A stretch of 64,000 nt of DNA from Fen-1231 sp035286465 (GCA_035286465.1 DATEDF010000089.1:124001-188000); one strand, 5' to 3'. Positions 18,039 to 27,012 are shown, numbered from the stretch's first letter. The notes: generated from the sequence alone by a model not told the origin. Numbers and translations: made by a program.

Positions 18039-19402
18039 CGCGCGGTCGCGAGGCGTCGGAAGGCGGCGCCTCGTTCCTCGTAGTTGTCGAACATGTCGTA
18101 GCTCGAGCAGGCCGGGGAGAGCAGCACGGCGTCGCCCGGCCTGGCGGCCGCGCGGGCGCGCGCGATCACGTCGGGAAAGGACGAGCCCAGGCGCTCGACC
18201 GGCACCGCTCCGCCGAGGTCGGCCTCGATCAGCGGAGCCGCCTCGCCATAGGCGATCACGAGCTTCGCGTGCCGCTTGAGGCCGCTCGCGAGCGCGGTGT
18301 AGGGCTCACCCTTGTGCCGGCCGCCCAGGAGGACCACCGCCGGGCGCGTCATCCCCTCGATCGCCACGCGCGTGGAACTCACGTTGGTCGCCTTCGAATC
18401 ATCAATCCACTGCACGCCGTTCACGTCGGCCACGACCTCGAGGCGATGCGGCATCCCGTGAAACGTGCGGACGCCGCCGGCAAGCCTGGCGCGCGCGTCG
18501 CTGGTCCGGTAGTCGGGGTCCGCCGAGGCCACGGCGAGCGTCGCCGCGAGTACGTTGGCGACGTTGTGCTCGCCCAGGAGCGGAACCTCGCCTCGCGGCA
18601 GCAGTTCGCGCCCGTCGAGCACCAGCACGCCGCTCGAGGAGGTGCAATAGGCCGCGGCGCGCGTGTCGCTCAGCGAGAAGCGCCGTCGCGTACCGCGGAC
18701 CTCCGCCGTCCGCCGCTCGACCTCCGCGTCGTCCGCGTTCGTCACCCACGTCGAGCCGTCGTCCGCGTTCGCGAAGAGCCGCATCTTGTCCGCGAAGTAG
18801 TCCTCGACGGTCGCATACCGGTCGAGGTGGTCGCTCGCGAGGTTGAGGAGCACGCCGACCGCTGGCTTGATGCTCGGCGTATCGTGCAGCTGGAAGCTCG
18901 ACACCTCGAGCGCGACCCACTCGGGCGGCGTCTGGTGCAGCGCGACCTCGGAGAGCGACATCCCGATGTTGCCGGCCGCGACGCAGTGAAGCCCGAGCGC
19001 GCCAAGGAGGTGATCCACGAGGGCGGTCACCGTGGTCTTGCCGTTGGTGCCGGTCACGGCGATGTAGCGTGTGCGCGGGAGGAAGCCCAGCGCCACCTCC
19101 ACCTCGCTGACCACGCGCACGCCAGCTTCGCGCGCGCGCGCCAGCGGTGCCGCGTCGGGCGGCACGCCCGGACTCGCGACGACCATCGCCGCGCGCGCGA
19201 TCCGCTCGAGGTCGTGCGCCCCCGCGACGGCGTCCACCCCGAGCGCGCACAGCTCCTCCGCCGTCGCGCGCACGTTGCCCCGCGCCGCGGCGTCCGACGC
19301 GTAGATCTTCGCGCCCGTGCGCCGGAGGAGCCGCGAGACGGCCGCCCCGCTCTTGCCGAGCCCGACCACCGCCACCTCTCCGCGCGCGAACCGGCCGGCC
19401 AT
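18035..19402 (-). CDS. murD: UDP-N-acetylmuramoylalanine--D-glutamate ligase
   Basis: Mur ligase adding D-Glu. The 455-residue protein has VAVVGLGKSGAAVSRLL at the N-terminus, the ATP loop VTGTNGKTTVTALVDHLL, EVSSFQLHDT, NLASDHLDRYATVEDYFADK and, in the C-domain, WIDDSKATN and LSPACSSYDMFDNYEERG, the last typical of MurD. Start ATG 19400-19402 shares one base with the mraY stop (TGATG). Complete and normal. Confidence 0.97.
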   Translation of the reverse strand: MAGRFARGEVAVVGLGKSGAAVSRLLRRTGAKIYASDAAARGNVRATAEELCALGVDAVAGAHDLERIARAAMVVASPGVPPDAAPLARAREAGVRVVSEVEVALGFLPRTRYIAVTGTNGKTTVTALVDHLLGALGLHCVAAGNIGMSLSEVALHQTPPEWVALEVSSFQLHDTPSIKPAVGVLLNLASDHLDRYATVEDYFADKMRLFANADDGSTWVTNADDAEVERRTAEVRGTRRRFSLSDTRAAAYCTSSSGVLVLDGRELLPRGEVPLLGEHNVANVLAATLAVASADPDYRTSDARARLAGGVRTFHGMPHRLEVVADVNGVQWIDDSKATNVSSTRVAIEGMTRPAVVLLGGRHKGEPYTALASGLKRHAKLVIAYGEAAPLIEADLGGAVPVERLGSSFPDVIARARAAARPGDAVLLSPACSSYDMFDNYEERGAAFRRLATAR

Positions 19403-20544
19403 CACCGGAGCTTGAGCGTGGTGAGCGCCACGAACGCGCAGAGGATGCCGAGGATCCAGAAGCGCACCACGACCTGCGCCTCCGGCCACCCCTTGAGCTC
19501 GAAGTGGTGGTGCAACGGCGCGCGGAGGAACACGCGGTGCGCCTGCGCGTACGCGAGACCGCGCCTGCGTTTGCGGTACTTGAACACCCCGCGCTGGACG
19601 AGCACCGACAGCGTCTCGACCATGAACACACCGCCAATGAAGACGACGAGGAACTCGGACTTGAGGAGAATCGCGACGGCGCCCAGGGCGCCGCCCAGCG
19701 CGAGCGCGCCGGTGTCGCCCATGATCACCTGCGCCGGGTGGCAGTTGAACCAGAGGAACCCGATCGCCGCCCCGAACACGGCGGAACAGAAGACCGTCAG
19801 CTCGCCCGCGCCGCGGAGGTAGAACAGCTGGAGGTAGGCGGACGCATCCACCCGGCCCATCGCGTAGGCGAAGATCGCGAACGTCGCGATCGCGATCGCG
19901 ATGAGGCCGGCGGCGAGGCCGTCGAGGCCGTCGGCCAGGTTCACCGCATTGCTCGTTCCCGTCATCACGAACGTGACGAACGGCACGTACAGCCACGCCA
20001 TGCCGATGGTCGCCGGCACGACGAGAATGCCCTTCACGAACGGCAGCGTCGTGGACGCGCCGGGCAACGGGTTGAGCGGGAACTGCCAGAGGTAGACCCC
20101 GAGCGCGATGCCGAGCGTCACCTGCCCCGCGAGCTTCCAGCGCTCGACGAGCCCGAGGTTCTCCTTCCCCTGCCGCTTCTGCCGGAGCTTGAGGTAGTCG
20201 TCGAGGAATCCGATGGCGCCCATCCAGAGCATCGCCAAGAGCGCGAGCTGCACGTACCGGTTGTCGAGCCGCATCCAGAGCAGCGTCGGCACGAGCGTCG
20301 CCGCGAGGATGATGAAGCCCCCCATGGACGGCGTGGCGCCCTTTTCCGCGTGCGAGTCGGGCGTGCCGCGGCGCGCGCCCTGGTGGATCTGCATCCGCTG
20401 CAGCCAGCGGATCAGCATCGGGCCGACGAGGAACGCCACGAGCAGCGCCGTGACCGCGGCGCCGGCCGCCCGGAACGAGATGTACCCGAAGACCCGGAAG
20501 GGGCCGAAGTGCTCGCGGAGGGGGAAGAGGAAGTAGTAGAGCAT
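19402..20544 (-). CDS. mraY: Phospho-MurNAc-pentapeptide translocase
   Basis: Integral membrane enzyme that transfers phospho-MurNAc-pentapeptide to undecaprenyl phosphate, making lipid I. The 380-residue protein has ten membrane helices and the catalytic signatures GTPSMGG-like TPSMGGFIIL, GFLDDYLKL (Asp pair), NLADGLDGLAAG and the cytoplasmic HHHFELKGW loop. Start ATG MLYYFLFPL is the common family beginning. Six bases separate it from the murF stop. Confidence 0.97.
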   Translation of the reverse strand: MLYYFLFPLREHFGPFRVFGYISFRAAGAAVTALLVAFLVGPMLIRWLQRMQIHQGARRGTPDSHAEKGATPSMGGFIILAATLVPTLLWMRLDNRYVQLALLAMLWMGAIGFLDDYLKLRQKRQGKENLGLVERWKLAGQVTLGIALGVYLWQFPLNPLPGASTTLPFVKGILVVPATIGMAWLYVPFVTFVMTGTSNAVNLADGLDGLAAGLIAIAIATFAIFAYAMGRVDASAYLQLFYLRGAGELTVFCSAVFGAAIGFLWFNCHPAQVIMGDTGALALGGALGAVAILLKSEFLVVFIGGVFMVETLSVLVQRGVFKYRKRRRGLAYAQAHRVFLRAPLHHHFELKGWPEAQVVVRFWILGILCAFVALTTLKLR

Positions 20545-20550
20545 CGGGAG

Positions 20551-21963
20551 TCAGCTCGCGCGGTACGGGGACGCGTCTTCGGCGGCCCACGACGTGAGGT
20601 GCGGCACCAGGCGCTCGAGGCGCACGCCGCGGGACGCCTTGAGGAGGATCGCGGCGTCCTCCGCGAGGCGTGCGCGGAGGCGGGGCCAGAGGTCGTCCAC
20701 GTCGCGGGCGGCGACGACGCGCGGATCGCCCGCGGCGAGCGACAGCAGTTCGGGCGCGAAGTCGCCGATCCCGGCGATGACCGTCGCGCCCGATTCCAGC
20801 GCGGCGCGCGCGATCTCGCGGTGCGCGCGCGGCGCGGCCGCGCCCAGCTCGCGCATCGTGCCGAGCACCACGACGCGCGGCCGGTCGCCGGCGACCTGGC
20901 CCAGCAGCGCGAGCGCGGCCCGCGCGGAGGCGGGGTTCGCGTTGTACGCGTCGTTCACCAGCAGCGCGCGGCCCAGCGGCTCGACCGAGCACCGCATCCC
21001 GGGCAGCCGCGCGGCATCCAGCGATCCGAGCGCGCGCGCCGCGTCGGCGACGGCGACCCCGCACGCGCGGGCGACGGCGAGCGCGAGCATCGCGTTCCGG
21101 AGGTTGTGCTCGCCCCGGAGCGGCACGGTCACGCGTACGCCCTCGACCGTCATCCACCCGGCGCCGTCGGCCGCGAGCCCGTGCGACGCCGAGGCGAGAT
21201 CGCCCCGGCCCAGGCCGGCGGTGACCACGCGCCGCGCACGCCGCCGTGCCTCGGCCTCGAGCGCCGGCTCCGCGGCCGGCACCACGGCGAGCGCCACGCC
21301 GTCCAGGAGCGAGGCCTCCTCCCGCATCACGCCGGCCAGGTCGCCGAAGCCCTCGAGATGCTCCTCCTGCACCGTGGTGACGACGGCCACGTCGGGCTCG
21401 GTGATCGCCCGGAGGAGCGCGATCTCGCCGGGGATGCTGGTGCCCAGCTCGACGACGGCCACGTCGGCGCCGTCGGCCAGCGCGAGAAGCGTGAGCGGAA
21501 CGCCGACCTGGTTGTTGAGGTTCCCCGCCGTCGCGTGCACCTCGAGCCGCGCCCCGAGCGCGGCCCGCAGCAGCTCCTTCGTGCTCGTCTTGCCGTTCGA
21601 GCCGGCGATGGCCACGAGAGGGCGCTGCCACGCGCGCCGGCGGTACCGCGCGAGCGCACCCAGGGCGAACAGCGTGCTCGGCACCACGAACGCGGGCACG
21701 CCGAGCCCCGCGGCGCGCGCCGCGTCGTGCACGACGACCGCCGCGGCGCCCCGGGCAACCGCGTCGCGCAGGAAATCGTGCGCGTCGAATCGGTCACCCT
21801 TGAGCGCGACGAAGAGGTCGCCGCGCGCGACAGATCGCGTGTCGGTGGAGACGCCGCCGAGCGGCCGGTCGTCGCTCGGCCCGCCGCCCAGCGCGTGCGC
21901 GACGCGCCGGAGCGTCCAGAAGGCGGTTCGCTCAGGCGCAGCCACCTGCCCTTCCGCGCTCAC
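20551..21963 (-). CDS. murF: UDP-MurNAc-tripeptide--D-alanyl-D-alanine ligase
   Basis: Adds the D-Ala-D-Ala dipeptide to complete the pentapeptide precursor. The 470-residue protein has the N-domain motif STDTRSVARGDLFVALKGDRFDAHDF-type sequence, ATP loop IAGSNGKTSTKELLRAAL, LELGTSIPGEI-like VVELGTSIPGEI, EEHLEGFGDL and NDAYNANPASARAAL, the last diagnostic of MurF. Start GTG 21961-21963 overlaps the murE stop as GTGA. Complete. Confidence 0.97.
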   Translation of the reverse strand: MSAEGQVAAPERTAFWTLRRVAHALGGGPSDDRPLGGVSTDTRSVARGDLFVALKGDRFDAHDFLRDAVARGAAAVVVHDAARAAGLGVPAFVVPSTLFALGALARYRRRAWQRPLVAIAGSNGKTSTKELLRAALGARLEVHATAGNLNNQVGVPLTLLALADGADVAVVELGTSIPGEIALLRAITEPDVAVVTTVQEEHLEGFGDLAGVMREEASLLDGVALAVVPAAEPALEAEARRRARRVVTAGLGRGDLASASHGLAADGAGWMTVEGVRVTVPLRGEHNLRNAMLALAVARACGVAVADAARALGSLDAARLPGMRCSVEPLGRALLVNDAYNANPASARAALALLGQVAGDRPRVVVLGTMRELGAAAPRAHREIARAALESGATVIAGIGDFAPELLSLAAGDPRVVAARDVDDLWPRLRARLAEDAAILLKASRGVRLERLVPHLTSWAAEDASPYRAS

Positions 21964-23450
21964 GAGCGCCCTCCCGCCGACTCGCGCGCGCGCAGGAGCT
22001 CCCGCACCACCACGCGCTCGTCGAAGGGAATCCGCTCGGTGCCGCGCACCTGGTACGTCTCGTGCCCCTTCCCCGCCAGGAGGACGATATCCTTCGCCGG
22101 GTCGGCGATGGTGATCGCGCGCGCGATCGCCGCCCGCCGGTCCTCGATGCGCTCGTACCGCGTGGCGGCGAGCTTCGCGACGATCTCGTCAATGATCCGC
22201 TCGGGGTCCTCGGTCCGCGGGTTGTCGCTCGTCACGACGATGCGATCGGCGAGGCGGTCGGCCACGTCAGCCATCAGCGGACGCTTGCCCCGGTCGCGGT
22301 CGCCGCCCGCGCCGAAGACGAGGATGAGCGCGCCGGGCGTCACTGGCCGGAGCGCGGAGAGCGCGCGCGCGAGCGCGTCGGGCGTGTGGGCGTAGTCGCG
22401 GAGCACGGCGGGGCGTTCGGAGAGGATCTCCAGGCGGCCGGGCACCTGCGGCATCGTGGAGAGCCGGGTCGCGATCGTCCCGAGATCGAGTCCGACCGCG
22501 CAGGCGGCCGCGGCGGCACCGAGCGCGTTCGCGACGTTGAAGTCGCCGATGAGCGGGAGCCGCACGGGATGCGACGCGCCGAACGCTCCGAGCGTCCACG
22601 TGCTCCCGCGCGCCGTGAAGCGCACATCCGTCGCGGTCACGTCGGCGTCCTTCGCGCGCTCGCCGAAACTCATCCATCGCGGCGCATTCTCGAGCTTGCG
22701 CCAGGCGGGCTCGTCCGCGTTGCGCACCGCGACGCCGTCCGGCTCGAGATGCCCCAGCAGCGACGCCTTCGCCGCGAAGTACGCCGCCATCGTGCCGTGG
22801 TAGTCGAGGTGGTCGCGCGTGAAGTTCGTGAAGAGCGCGACGCGGAATCGGACGCCGTCCACGCGGTGCTGGGTGAGCGCGTGCGACGACGCTTCCATCG
22901 CGATGGTCCGCACGCTCGAGTCCGCGAGCGCGCGGAGGAGGCGCTGGAGCTCCACCGGCCCGGGCGTGGTGAGCCCGCCGCCGCCGGGAAACGGCGCGCC
23001 CTCGCTCCCCACGAGCACGCCCAGCGTGCCGATGCTCGCCGCGCGCGCGCCCTCGGCGTCGAGGACGTGGCGCAGCATCCCGACCGTGGTCGTCTTGCCG
23101 TTCGTCCCGGTGACGGCGATGAGCCGCATTCCGCGCGCGGGTTCGCCGAAGAACGCGGCGGCGGCGCGCGCCGCGGCGCGGCGTGCATCCTTCACGACGA
23201 TCGCGGGGAGCGTGGTGCGCGCGGGATCCTCCACGATCGCGAGCGTGGCGCCGGCGGCCGCCGCCGCCTCGAGGAACTCGTGCCCGTCTCGCTCGGCGCC
23301 CCGCACGGCGACGAAGAGCGCGCCGCGCGCGGCCTGCCGGCTGTCGTCGGTGATCGCCGCGACCGACAGGGGAAGGTCGCCGCGCGTCTCAACGACGAGT
23401 CCCGCGGCGGAGAGCGCCCCGGTGATGGTCGAGACCAGAACCGGCGTCAT
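21960..23450 (-). CDS. murE: UDP-MurNAc-dipeptide--meso-diaminopimelate ligase
   Basis: Adds the third stem residue. The 496-residue protein has the ATP loop AVTGTNGKTTTVGMLRHVL, EASSHALTQHRV, NFTRDHLDYHGTMAAYFAAK and, decisive for substrate, VTSDNPRTEDP: the DNPR motif selects meso-diaminopimelate rather than lysine. So the organism should have DAP-type peptidoglycan. Start ATG 23448-23450 overlaps the ftsI stop as ATGA. Confidence 0.97.
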   Translation of the reverse strand: MTPVLVSTITGALSAAGLVVETRGDLPLSVAAITDDSRQAARGALFVAVRGAERDGHEFLEAAAAAGATLAIVEDPARTTLPAIVVKDARRAAARAAAAFFGEPARGMRLIAVTGTNGKTTTVGMLRHVLDAEGARAASIGTLGVLVGSEGAPFPGGGGLTTPGPVELQRLLRALADSSVRTIAMEASSHALTQHRVDGVRFRVALFTNFTRDHLDYHGTMAAYFAAKASLLGHLEPDGVAVRNADEPAWRKLENAPRWMSFGERAKDADVTATDVRFTARGSTWTLGAFGASHPVRLPLIGDFNVANALGAAAAACAVGLDLGTIATRLSTMPQVPGRLEILSERPAVLRDYAHTPDALARALSALRPVTPGALILVFGAGGDRDRGKRPLMADVADRLADRIVVTSDNPRTEDPERIIDEIVAKLAATRYERIEDRRAAIARAITIADPAKDIVLLAGKGHETYQVRGTERIPFDERVVVRELLRARESAGGRS

Positions 23451-25495
23451 GGCGCGCGCGTCAGGCGGATGATGGAGCCCGCGGGCACGGCCTCCCCCGC
23501 CGACGGAGAGCTGCCTGCCGCCGCGCCGGCCCCGGCCTCGCCCGCGAGGGTCACGCGGAAGCCCGCCCGGTGGAGCGCATACACCGCATGGCGCACCGGG
23601 AGCCCGTGCACGTCCGGCACCGCGCGTGCGGTCACCGCGCCGCGGGGCGGAGCGCCCGGCGCGCCCGGCGCGCCCGGCGCGTCAAGCCGGTACACGTAGG
23701 GCACGCTCCCCGACTCCGCGACGCGCACGAGCGTGTCGGCGCGCCCGGCGCCGTCGCCCGCCGCGGCGCCCGCCGCGGCGCCCGCGCCGGGCGGACCCTG
23801 GGACGCGCTCGAGGCTGCCAGCGCGCGCCGGTCGAGCGCCGCGTCCCGCGCCGCGAGCGCCGCCAGCACCACCGTCTTCATCACAGGCGCCGCGGCCGTG
23901 CCCCCGTAGATGGACTTCCGGGGATCGTCGAGCTTGACCAGGATCACGAGTCGCGGATGGTCCGCCGGGAAGAGTCCGACGAAGCTCGCCGTATACCGCC
24001 CGGCGACGTAGCGGCCATTCTCGGTGCGCTGCGAGGTGCCCGTCTTCCCCGCGATGTCGAGCGTCGCGAGGTGCGCCGATTCGGCCGTGCCGCCGTCCAC
24101 CACGCCGCGGAGCAGCCCGCGGACCACGCGTGCCGTCTCCTCCGTCATCACGCGGCGCACCACGCGCCGCGCGTGCCGGTAGAGGACGCGGCCGTCGCTC
24201 GCGCGCGCCTCCCGGACGATCGCGGGCTCGAGCAGCTCGCCGCCGTTGGCGATCGCGGCGTACGCCACCGCCAGCTGGAGCGGCGTGACGTTGAGCGCAT
24301 AGCCCATCGCGAGCGACGCCGCCGTCTGGCGGTCCCACCGCGGGGGCGACGGCAGCCGCCCGCTTTCCTCCGCCGGGTACGGAAAGCCGGTCGGCGCGCC
24401 GAAACCGGCGTCGCGGAAGAGCTCGTATTCCTCCCGTGGCGTCAGCCGTGCGGCGAACTGCACGATGCCGATGTTGCTCGAGAAGCGGATCACGTCGGCG
24501 AGCGAAAACGCCGCGGCCGGATGGTCGTCGCGGATCGTGCGCCCGTTGAGCGCCCACGTGCCATTGTACGTGGTGACCACCTCGTCCACGCGCGCGCGGC
24601 CCAGGTCGAGGAGGCGCGCGGCCACGAATGGTTTGATCGTCGAGCCCGGCTCGTAGGGCTCGGTGAGCGCCGTCGCGCCGGTCGAGCGCGGATCGCCGCG
24701 GCGGCTCGCCATCGCGCGCACCTCGCCGCTCTCCGGATCGAGCATCACGAGGTCGCCGCCGGTCGCCCGCATCGCGCCGACGGCGTCGGTGAGTGCGCGC
24801 TCGGCGATGTCCTGGAGGGCCTGGTTGATCGTGAGGGAGACGGTGCTCCCGGCCCTCGGTTCGCTGCGCTCGCCGGCGGGCGAGTCGAAGCGCCGCCCGC
24901 GGGCATCCTTGAACAGGATCGCCCGGCCGGCTTCGCCTCGGAGCCAGCGGTCGAGCGACCTCTCGAGGCCGTCCACCGCGGCGCCGGCGTCGTCCGCGCG
25001 GCCGACGAGCCGGCGGAGCCCCTCGGTCGCGGGCGGCACGCGCTCCAGCACCGGCTCCGGATGCACGCCGCGCGTCGCGGCGATCGCGCGCACGTCGCTC
25101 TCGAGGAAGCGACCGGGGAGCGTGACCCACGCGCGGGCGGTGTCGGTGGCGCGACCGACCCACTCGGGCGAGACCCCCGCGTGCGCGAGCGCGCGCGCGA
25201 GCGCCGCGAGTCGCGCGGCCCCGCTGGGCGTGCCGCGCGCACCGGCAGCCGCCACCTCACGCGGGGCGACGCTGAGCCGCACGAGTTGCCGGCTCTCGAC
25301 CAGCAGCGTGCCCGTGGCGTCGAGGATGCGCCCGCGCGGCGCCGGGAGCGGCGCCGCCGCGACCTGCTGCTGCTGCGCTCGCGCGCGCCACGCCGCGGTC
25401 TCCAGGAGCTGTACCTGCGCCGCGCGGCCAATGAGCACGACGGCGAAGAGCACGAACGCGCCGTGCACCGCGCCGACCCGGCTGGTCCTGATCAC
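23447..25495 (-). CDS. ftsI: Septal transpeptidase FtsI/PBP3 with C-terminal PASTA domain
   Basis: Monofunctional class B penicillin-binding protein crosslinking septal peptidoglycan. One N-terminal membrane helix (about 12-24) precedes the PBP dimer region, then the transpeptidase domain with nucleophile S285 and K288 in PGSTIKP, SSN at 339-341 and KTGT at 484-487. Residues 564-582 and 606-618 are Gly/Ala/Pro repeats (GAAAGAAAG, GAPGAPGAP), followed by one PASTA domain (about 625-682). PASTA-bearing class B PBPs are commoner in Gram-positive bacteria (SpoVD, PBP2x), so its presence in an envelope of this type is notable. It follows ftsL after a 69-bp gap and is coupled to murE. Confidence 0.95.
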   Translation of the reverse strand: MIRTSRVGAVHGAFVLFAVVLIGRAAQVQLLETAAWRARAQQQQVAAAPLPAPRGRILDATGTLLVESRQLVRLSVAPREVAAAGARGTPSGAARLAALARALAHAGVSPEWVGRATDTARAWVTLPGRFLESDVRAIAATRGVHPEPVLERVPPATEGLRRLVGRADDAGAAVDGLERSLDRWLRGEAGRAILFKDARGRRFDSPAGERSEPRAGSTVSLTINQALQDIAERALTDAVGAMRATGGDLVMLDPESGEVRAMASRRGDPRSTGATALTEPYEPGSTIKPFVAARLLDLGRARVDEVVTTYNGTWALNGRTIRDDHPAAAFSLADVIRFSSNIGIVQFAARLTPREEYELFRDAGFGAPTGFPYPAEESGRLPSPPRWDRQTAASLAMGYALNVTPLQLAVAYAAIANGGELLEPAIVREARASDGRVLYRHARRVVRRVMTEETARVVRGLLRGVVDGGTAESAHLATLDIAGKTGTSQRTENGRYVAGRYTASFVGLFPADHPRLVILVKLDDPRKSIYGGTAAAPVMKTVVLAALAARDAALDRRALAASSASQGPPGAGAAAGAAAGDGAGRADTLVRVAESGSVPYVYRLDAPGAPGAPGAPPRGAVTARAVPDVHGLPVRHAVYALHRAGFRVTLAGEAGAGAAAGSSPSAGEAVPAGSIIRLTRAP

Positions 25496-25564
25496 CGTAT
25501 TCCCGTCCCCCTCTCGCGGCTTGCCTGATCGCCGCTTTCCCGTGCGCCGCTCGCCCCGCGCCCC

Positions 25565-25855
25565 TTACCCGCCCTGGCGCTTCCGTCTCTCTCGCTTGAG
25601 GACCACCACCTGGCTATCGCTCGGCATGCGCAGCTTCAGGCGCTCCTCGGCCACGCGCGCAAGATTGCTCCGGCTGGCGGCCTCCCGGATGTCGCCCGCG
25701 AGCTTCGCCCGTTCGGCCTCCAGTGCGGCACGCTCCTGCTCGAGCCGTTGCTGCGCGCGCGCGCGCGTAGTGCCGAGGCTCCGCCTCCATATGACGCCCG
25801 CCGCCACGAGGACGAAACCGGTGAGAACGAGGGCGACGACCGATCGGCCTCTCAC
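25565..25855 (-). CDS. ftsL: FtsL-like small divisome protein
   Basis: A 96-residue bitopic protein: basic N-terminus, one membrane helix (VVALVLTGFVLVAAGVIW, about 6-23), then a charged coiled coil (RAQQRLEQERAALEAERAKLAGDI). This is the FtsL layout, and the position between rsmH and ftsI is the standard one; sequence alone is too divergent for proof. FtsL acts with FtsB and FtsQ to activate FtsWI. Start GTG 25853-25855 overlaps the rsmH stop as GTGA. A longer in-frame reading upstream exists but runs inside rsmH and lacks conserved features. Confidence 0.8.
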   Translation of the reverse strand: MRGRSVVALVLTGFVLVAAGVIWRRSLGTTRARAQQRLEQERAALEAERAKLAGDIREAASRSNLARVAEERLKLRMPSDSQVVVLKRERRKRQGG

Positions 25856-26952
25856 GTCACGCGGCCTGCCGGCGCGCCGGTCGCGGCGTTCGCGGCGCGC
25901 TTCGGGCCGGACGCGGGGCCGGACGCGGGGCCGGGCACCGGGCCAGACGCGGTGAGAGCCGCCTTGCGCCAAGCCCTGAGCCGGGCACTGCGCGCGCGCG
26001 GATTGCGCGCGATCTCGTCGCTGGATGCGGTCACGGACTTCTTGTGAATCAATGCACCCTGGGCACGGCCTCCGCAGGTGCACACCGGTTGCCGGGGAGG
26101 ACAGACGCAGGAGCGGCTCCATTCACGGAACGCGTTCTTCACGATCCGGTCCTCGCCCGAGTGATAGGCGATCACGGCGAGGACGCCTGCCGGCAGGAGC
26201 CGGTCACGAAGCGCGGGGAGGGCGCGCTCGAGCGAAGCGAGTTCGTCGTTGACCGCGATGCGCACCGCCTGGAAGAGGCGGGCAAAGTCGGGTGGGCCGG
26301 AGCGGGGCCCGAGCACGGCGCGGATCGCGCCGACCAGGTCGTCGCTCACGGCAAAGGGGCGGTTGGCGCGCCGTCGCACGATTTCGTGCGCGAGTCGCGC
26401 GGCGCGGGGCTCGTCGCCGTACTCGCGGAAGAGGCGGATCAGCTCGCGCGCGTCGGCGCTGTTCAGCAGCTCCGCCGCCGTCCCCGCGCCCCCCGGACGA
26501 TCGGCCTCCGACCCACCGCCTGTAGTCTGCCGTGCGCCTTCCGCCTTCGGCCTTCTCCCCTCCATCCGCATGTCGAGCGGCGCGCCCTCGCGGAACGAGA
26601 AGCCCCGGCGCTCGTCGTCCACCTGGTGCGACGACACGCCGAGGTCGAGGAGAATCGCGTCGAACGCGGCGCCCGCGAGCGCGGGGATCGCGTCCACGTC
26701 GGCGAAGTTCCCGCGGAGCGCGTGGAACCGCCCCTCGCGCGCGAAGCGTGCGAGCCGCGCGCGCGCGGCCTCGATCGCCTCCGGGTCGCGGTCGAGCCCG
26801 GTGACGTCGGCGCCGGCGTCGAGGAGGGCGAGCGCGTGGCCGCCGCCGCCCAGCGTCCCGTCGAGCGCCCGCCGGGCGCCGGCAAGTGCCTCGCGGACCT
26901 CCTCGACGAGGACGGGCGCGTGAAACGCGGAGTCGAACGGAATCTCGCCCAC
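25852..26952 (-). CDS. rsmH: 16S rRNA m4C1402 methyltransferase RsmH (MraW)
   Basis: SAM-dependent N4-methyltransferase of 16S rRNA C1402, first gene of the dcw cluster here. The 366-residue protein has the N-terminal HAPVLVEEV, the SAM motif DGTLGGGGHA, LLDLGVSSHQVD with FSFREGAPLDMRM, and FRAVRIAVNDEL-like and YHSGEDRIVKNAF motifs. It is longer than the usual 310 residues for two reasons: a 27-residue heptad-coded insertion at about 131-157 and a low-complexity C-terminal tail with SGPVPGPASGPASGPK. Start is GTG 26950-26952, preceded after six bases by TATCTT (26959-26964), which suggests a leaderless mRNA. mraZ, usually just upstream, is absent. Confidence 0.95.
   Translation of the reverse strand: MGEIPFDSAFHAPVLVEEVREALAGARRALDGTLGGGGHALALLDAGADVTGLDRDPEAIEAARARLARFAREGRFHALRGNFADVDAIPALAGAAFDAILLDLGVSSHQVDDERRGFSFREGAPLDMRMEGRRPKAEGARQTTGGGSEADRPGGAGTAAELLNSADARELIRLFREYGDEPRAARLAHEIVRRRANRPFAVSDDLVGAIRAVLGPRSGPPDFARLFQAVRIAVNDELASLERALPALRDRLLPAGVLAVIAYHSGEDRIVKNAFREWSRSCVCPPRQPVCTCGGRAQGALIHKKSVTASSDEIARNPRARSARLRAWRKAALTASGPVPGPASGPASGPKRAANAATGAPAGRVT
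26508..26562 (-). repeat. Heptanucleotide-periodic insertion inside rsmH
   Basis: On the minus strand seven-base units GAGGGGA, GAAGGCC, GAAGGCG, GAAGGCG, CACGGCA, GACTACA, GGCGGTG encode part of residues 131-157 in frame, between LDMRM and TAAELLN, where other RsmH proteins have only a few residues. The unit GAAGGCG is the same as in mazG and ileS. Confidence 0.6.
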
Positions 26953-26958
26953 GAGGGA

Positions 26959-26964
26959 AAGATA
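26959..26964 (-). promoter_or_regulatory. Predicted -10 box of the dcw operon (leaderless type)
   Basis: Minus-strand TATCTT with exactly six bases between it and the rsmH GTG, which would place the transcription start on the first base of the start codon. No purine-rich ribosome-binding site precedes the GTG (CTTTCCCTC). It lies directly downstream of the terminator at 26972-27012, as expected for a new transcription unit. No clear -35. Confidence 0.4.
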
Positions 26965-26971
26965 GCGGCCG

Positions 26972-27012
26972 AAAACGCGAGAGCCCGCGGCTCCGGGAGG
27001 AGCCGCGGGCTC
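26972..27012 (-). terminator. Rho-independent terminator of the secreted TPR gene
   Basis: A perfect 14-bp stem (26981-26994 with 26999-27012, arm GAGCCCGCGGCTCC) around a four-base loop, followed on the minus strand by TCGCGTTTTCGG. It starts 21 bases after the stop codon at 27033 and separates that gene from the dcw operon. Strong stem, short U-tract. Confidence 0.75.

Noticed and set aside
18035..21631. 1198-residue minus-strand open frame spanning murD and mraY
   Set aside because: Only its last 455 residues are real (MurD). The upstream part is an out-of-frame reading of mraY and murF.
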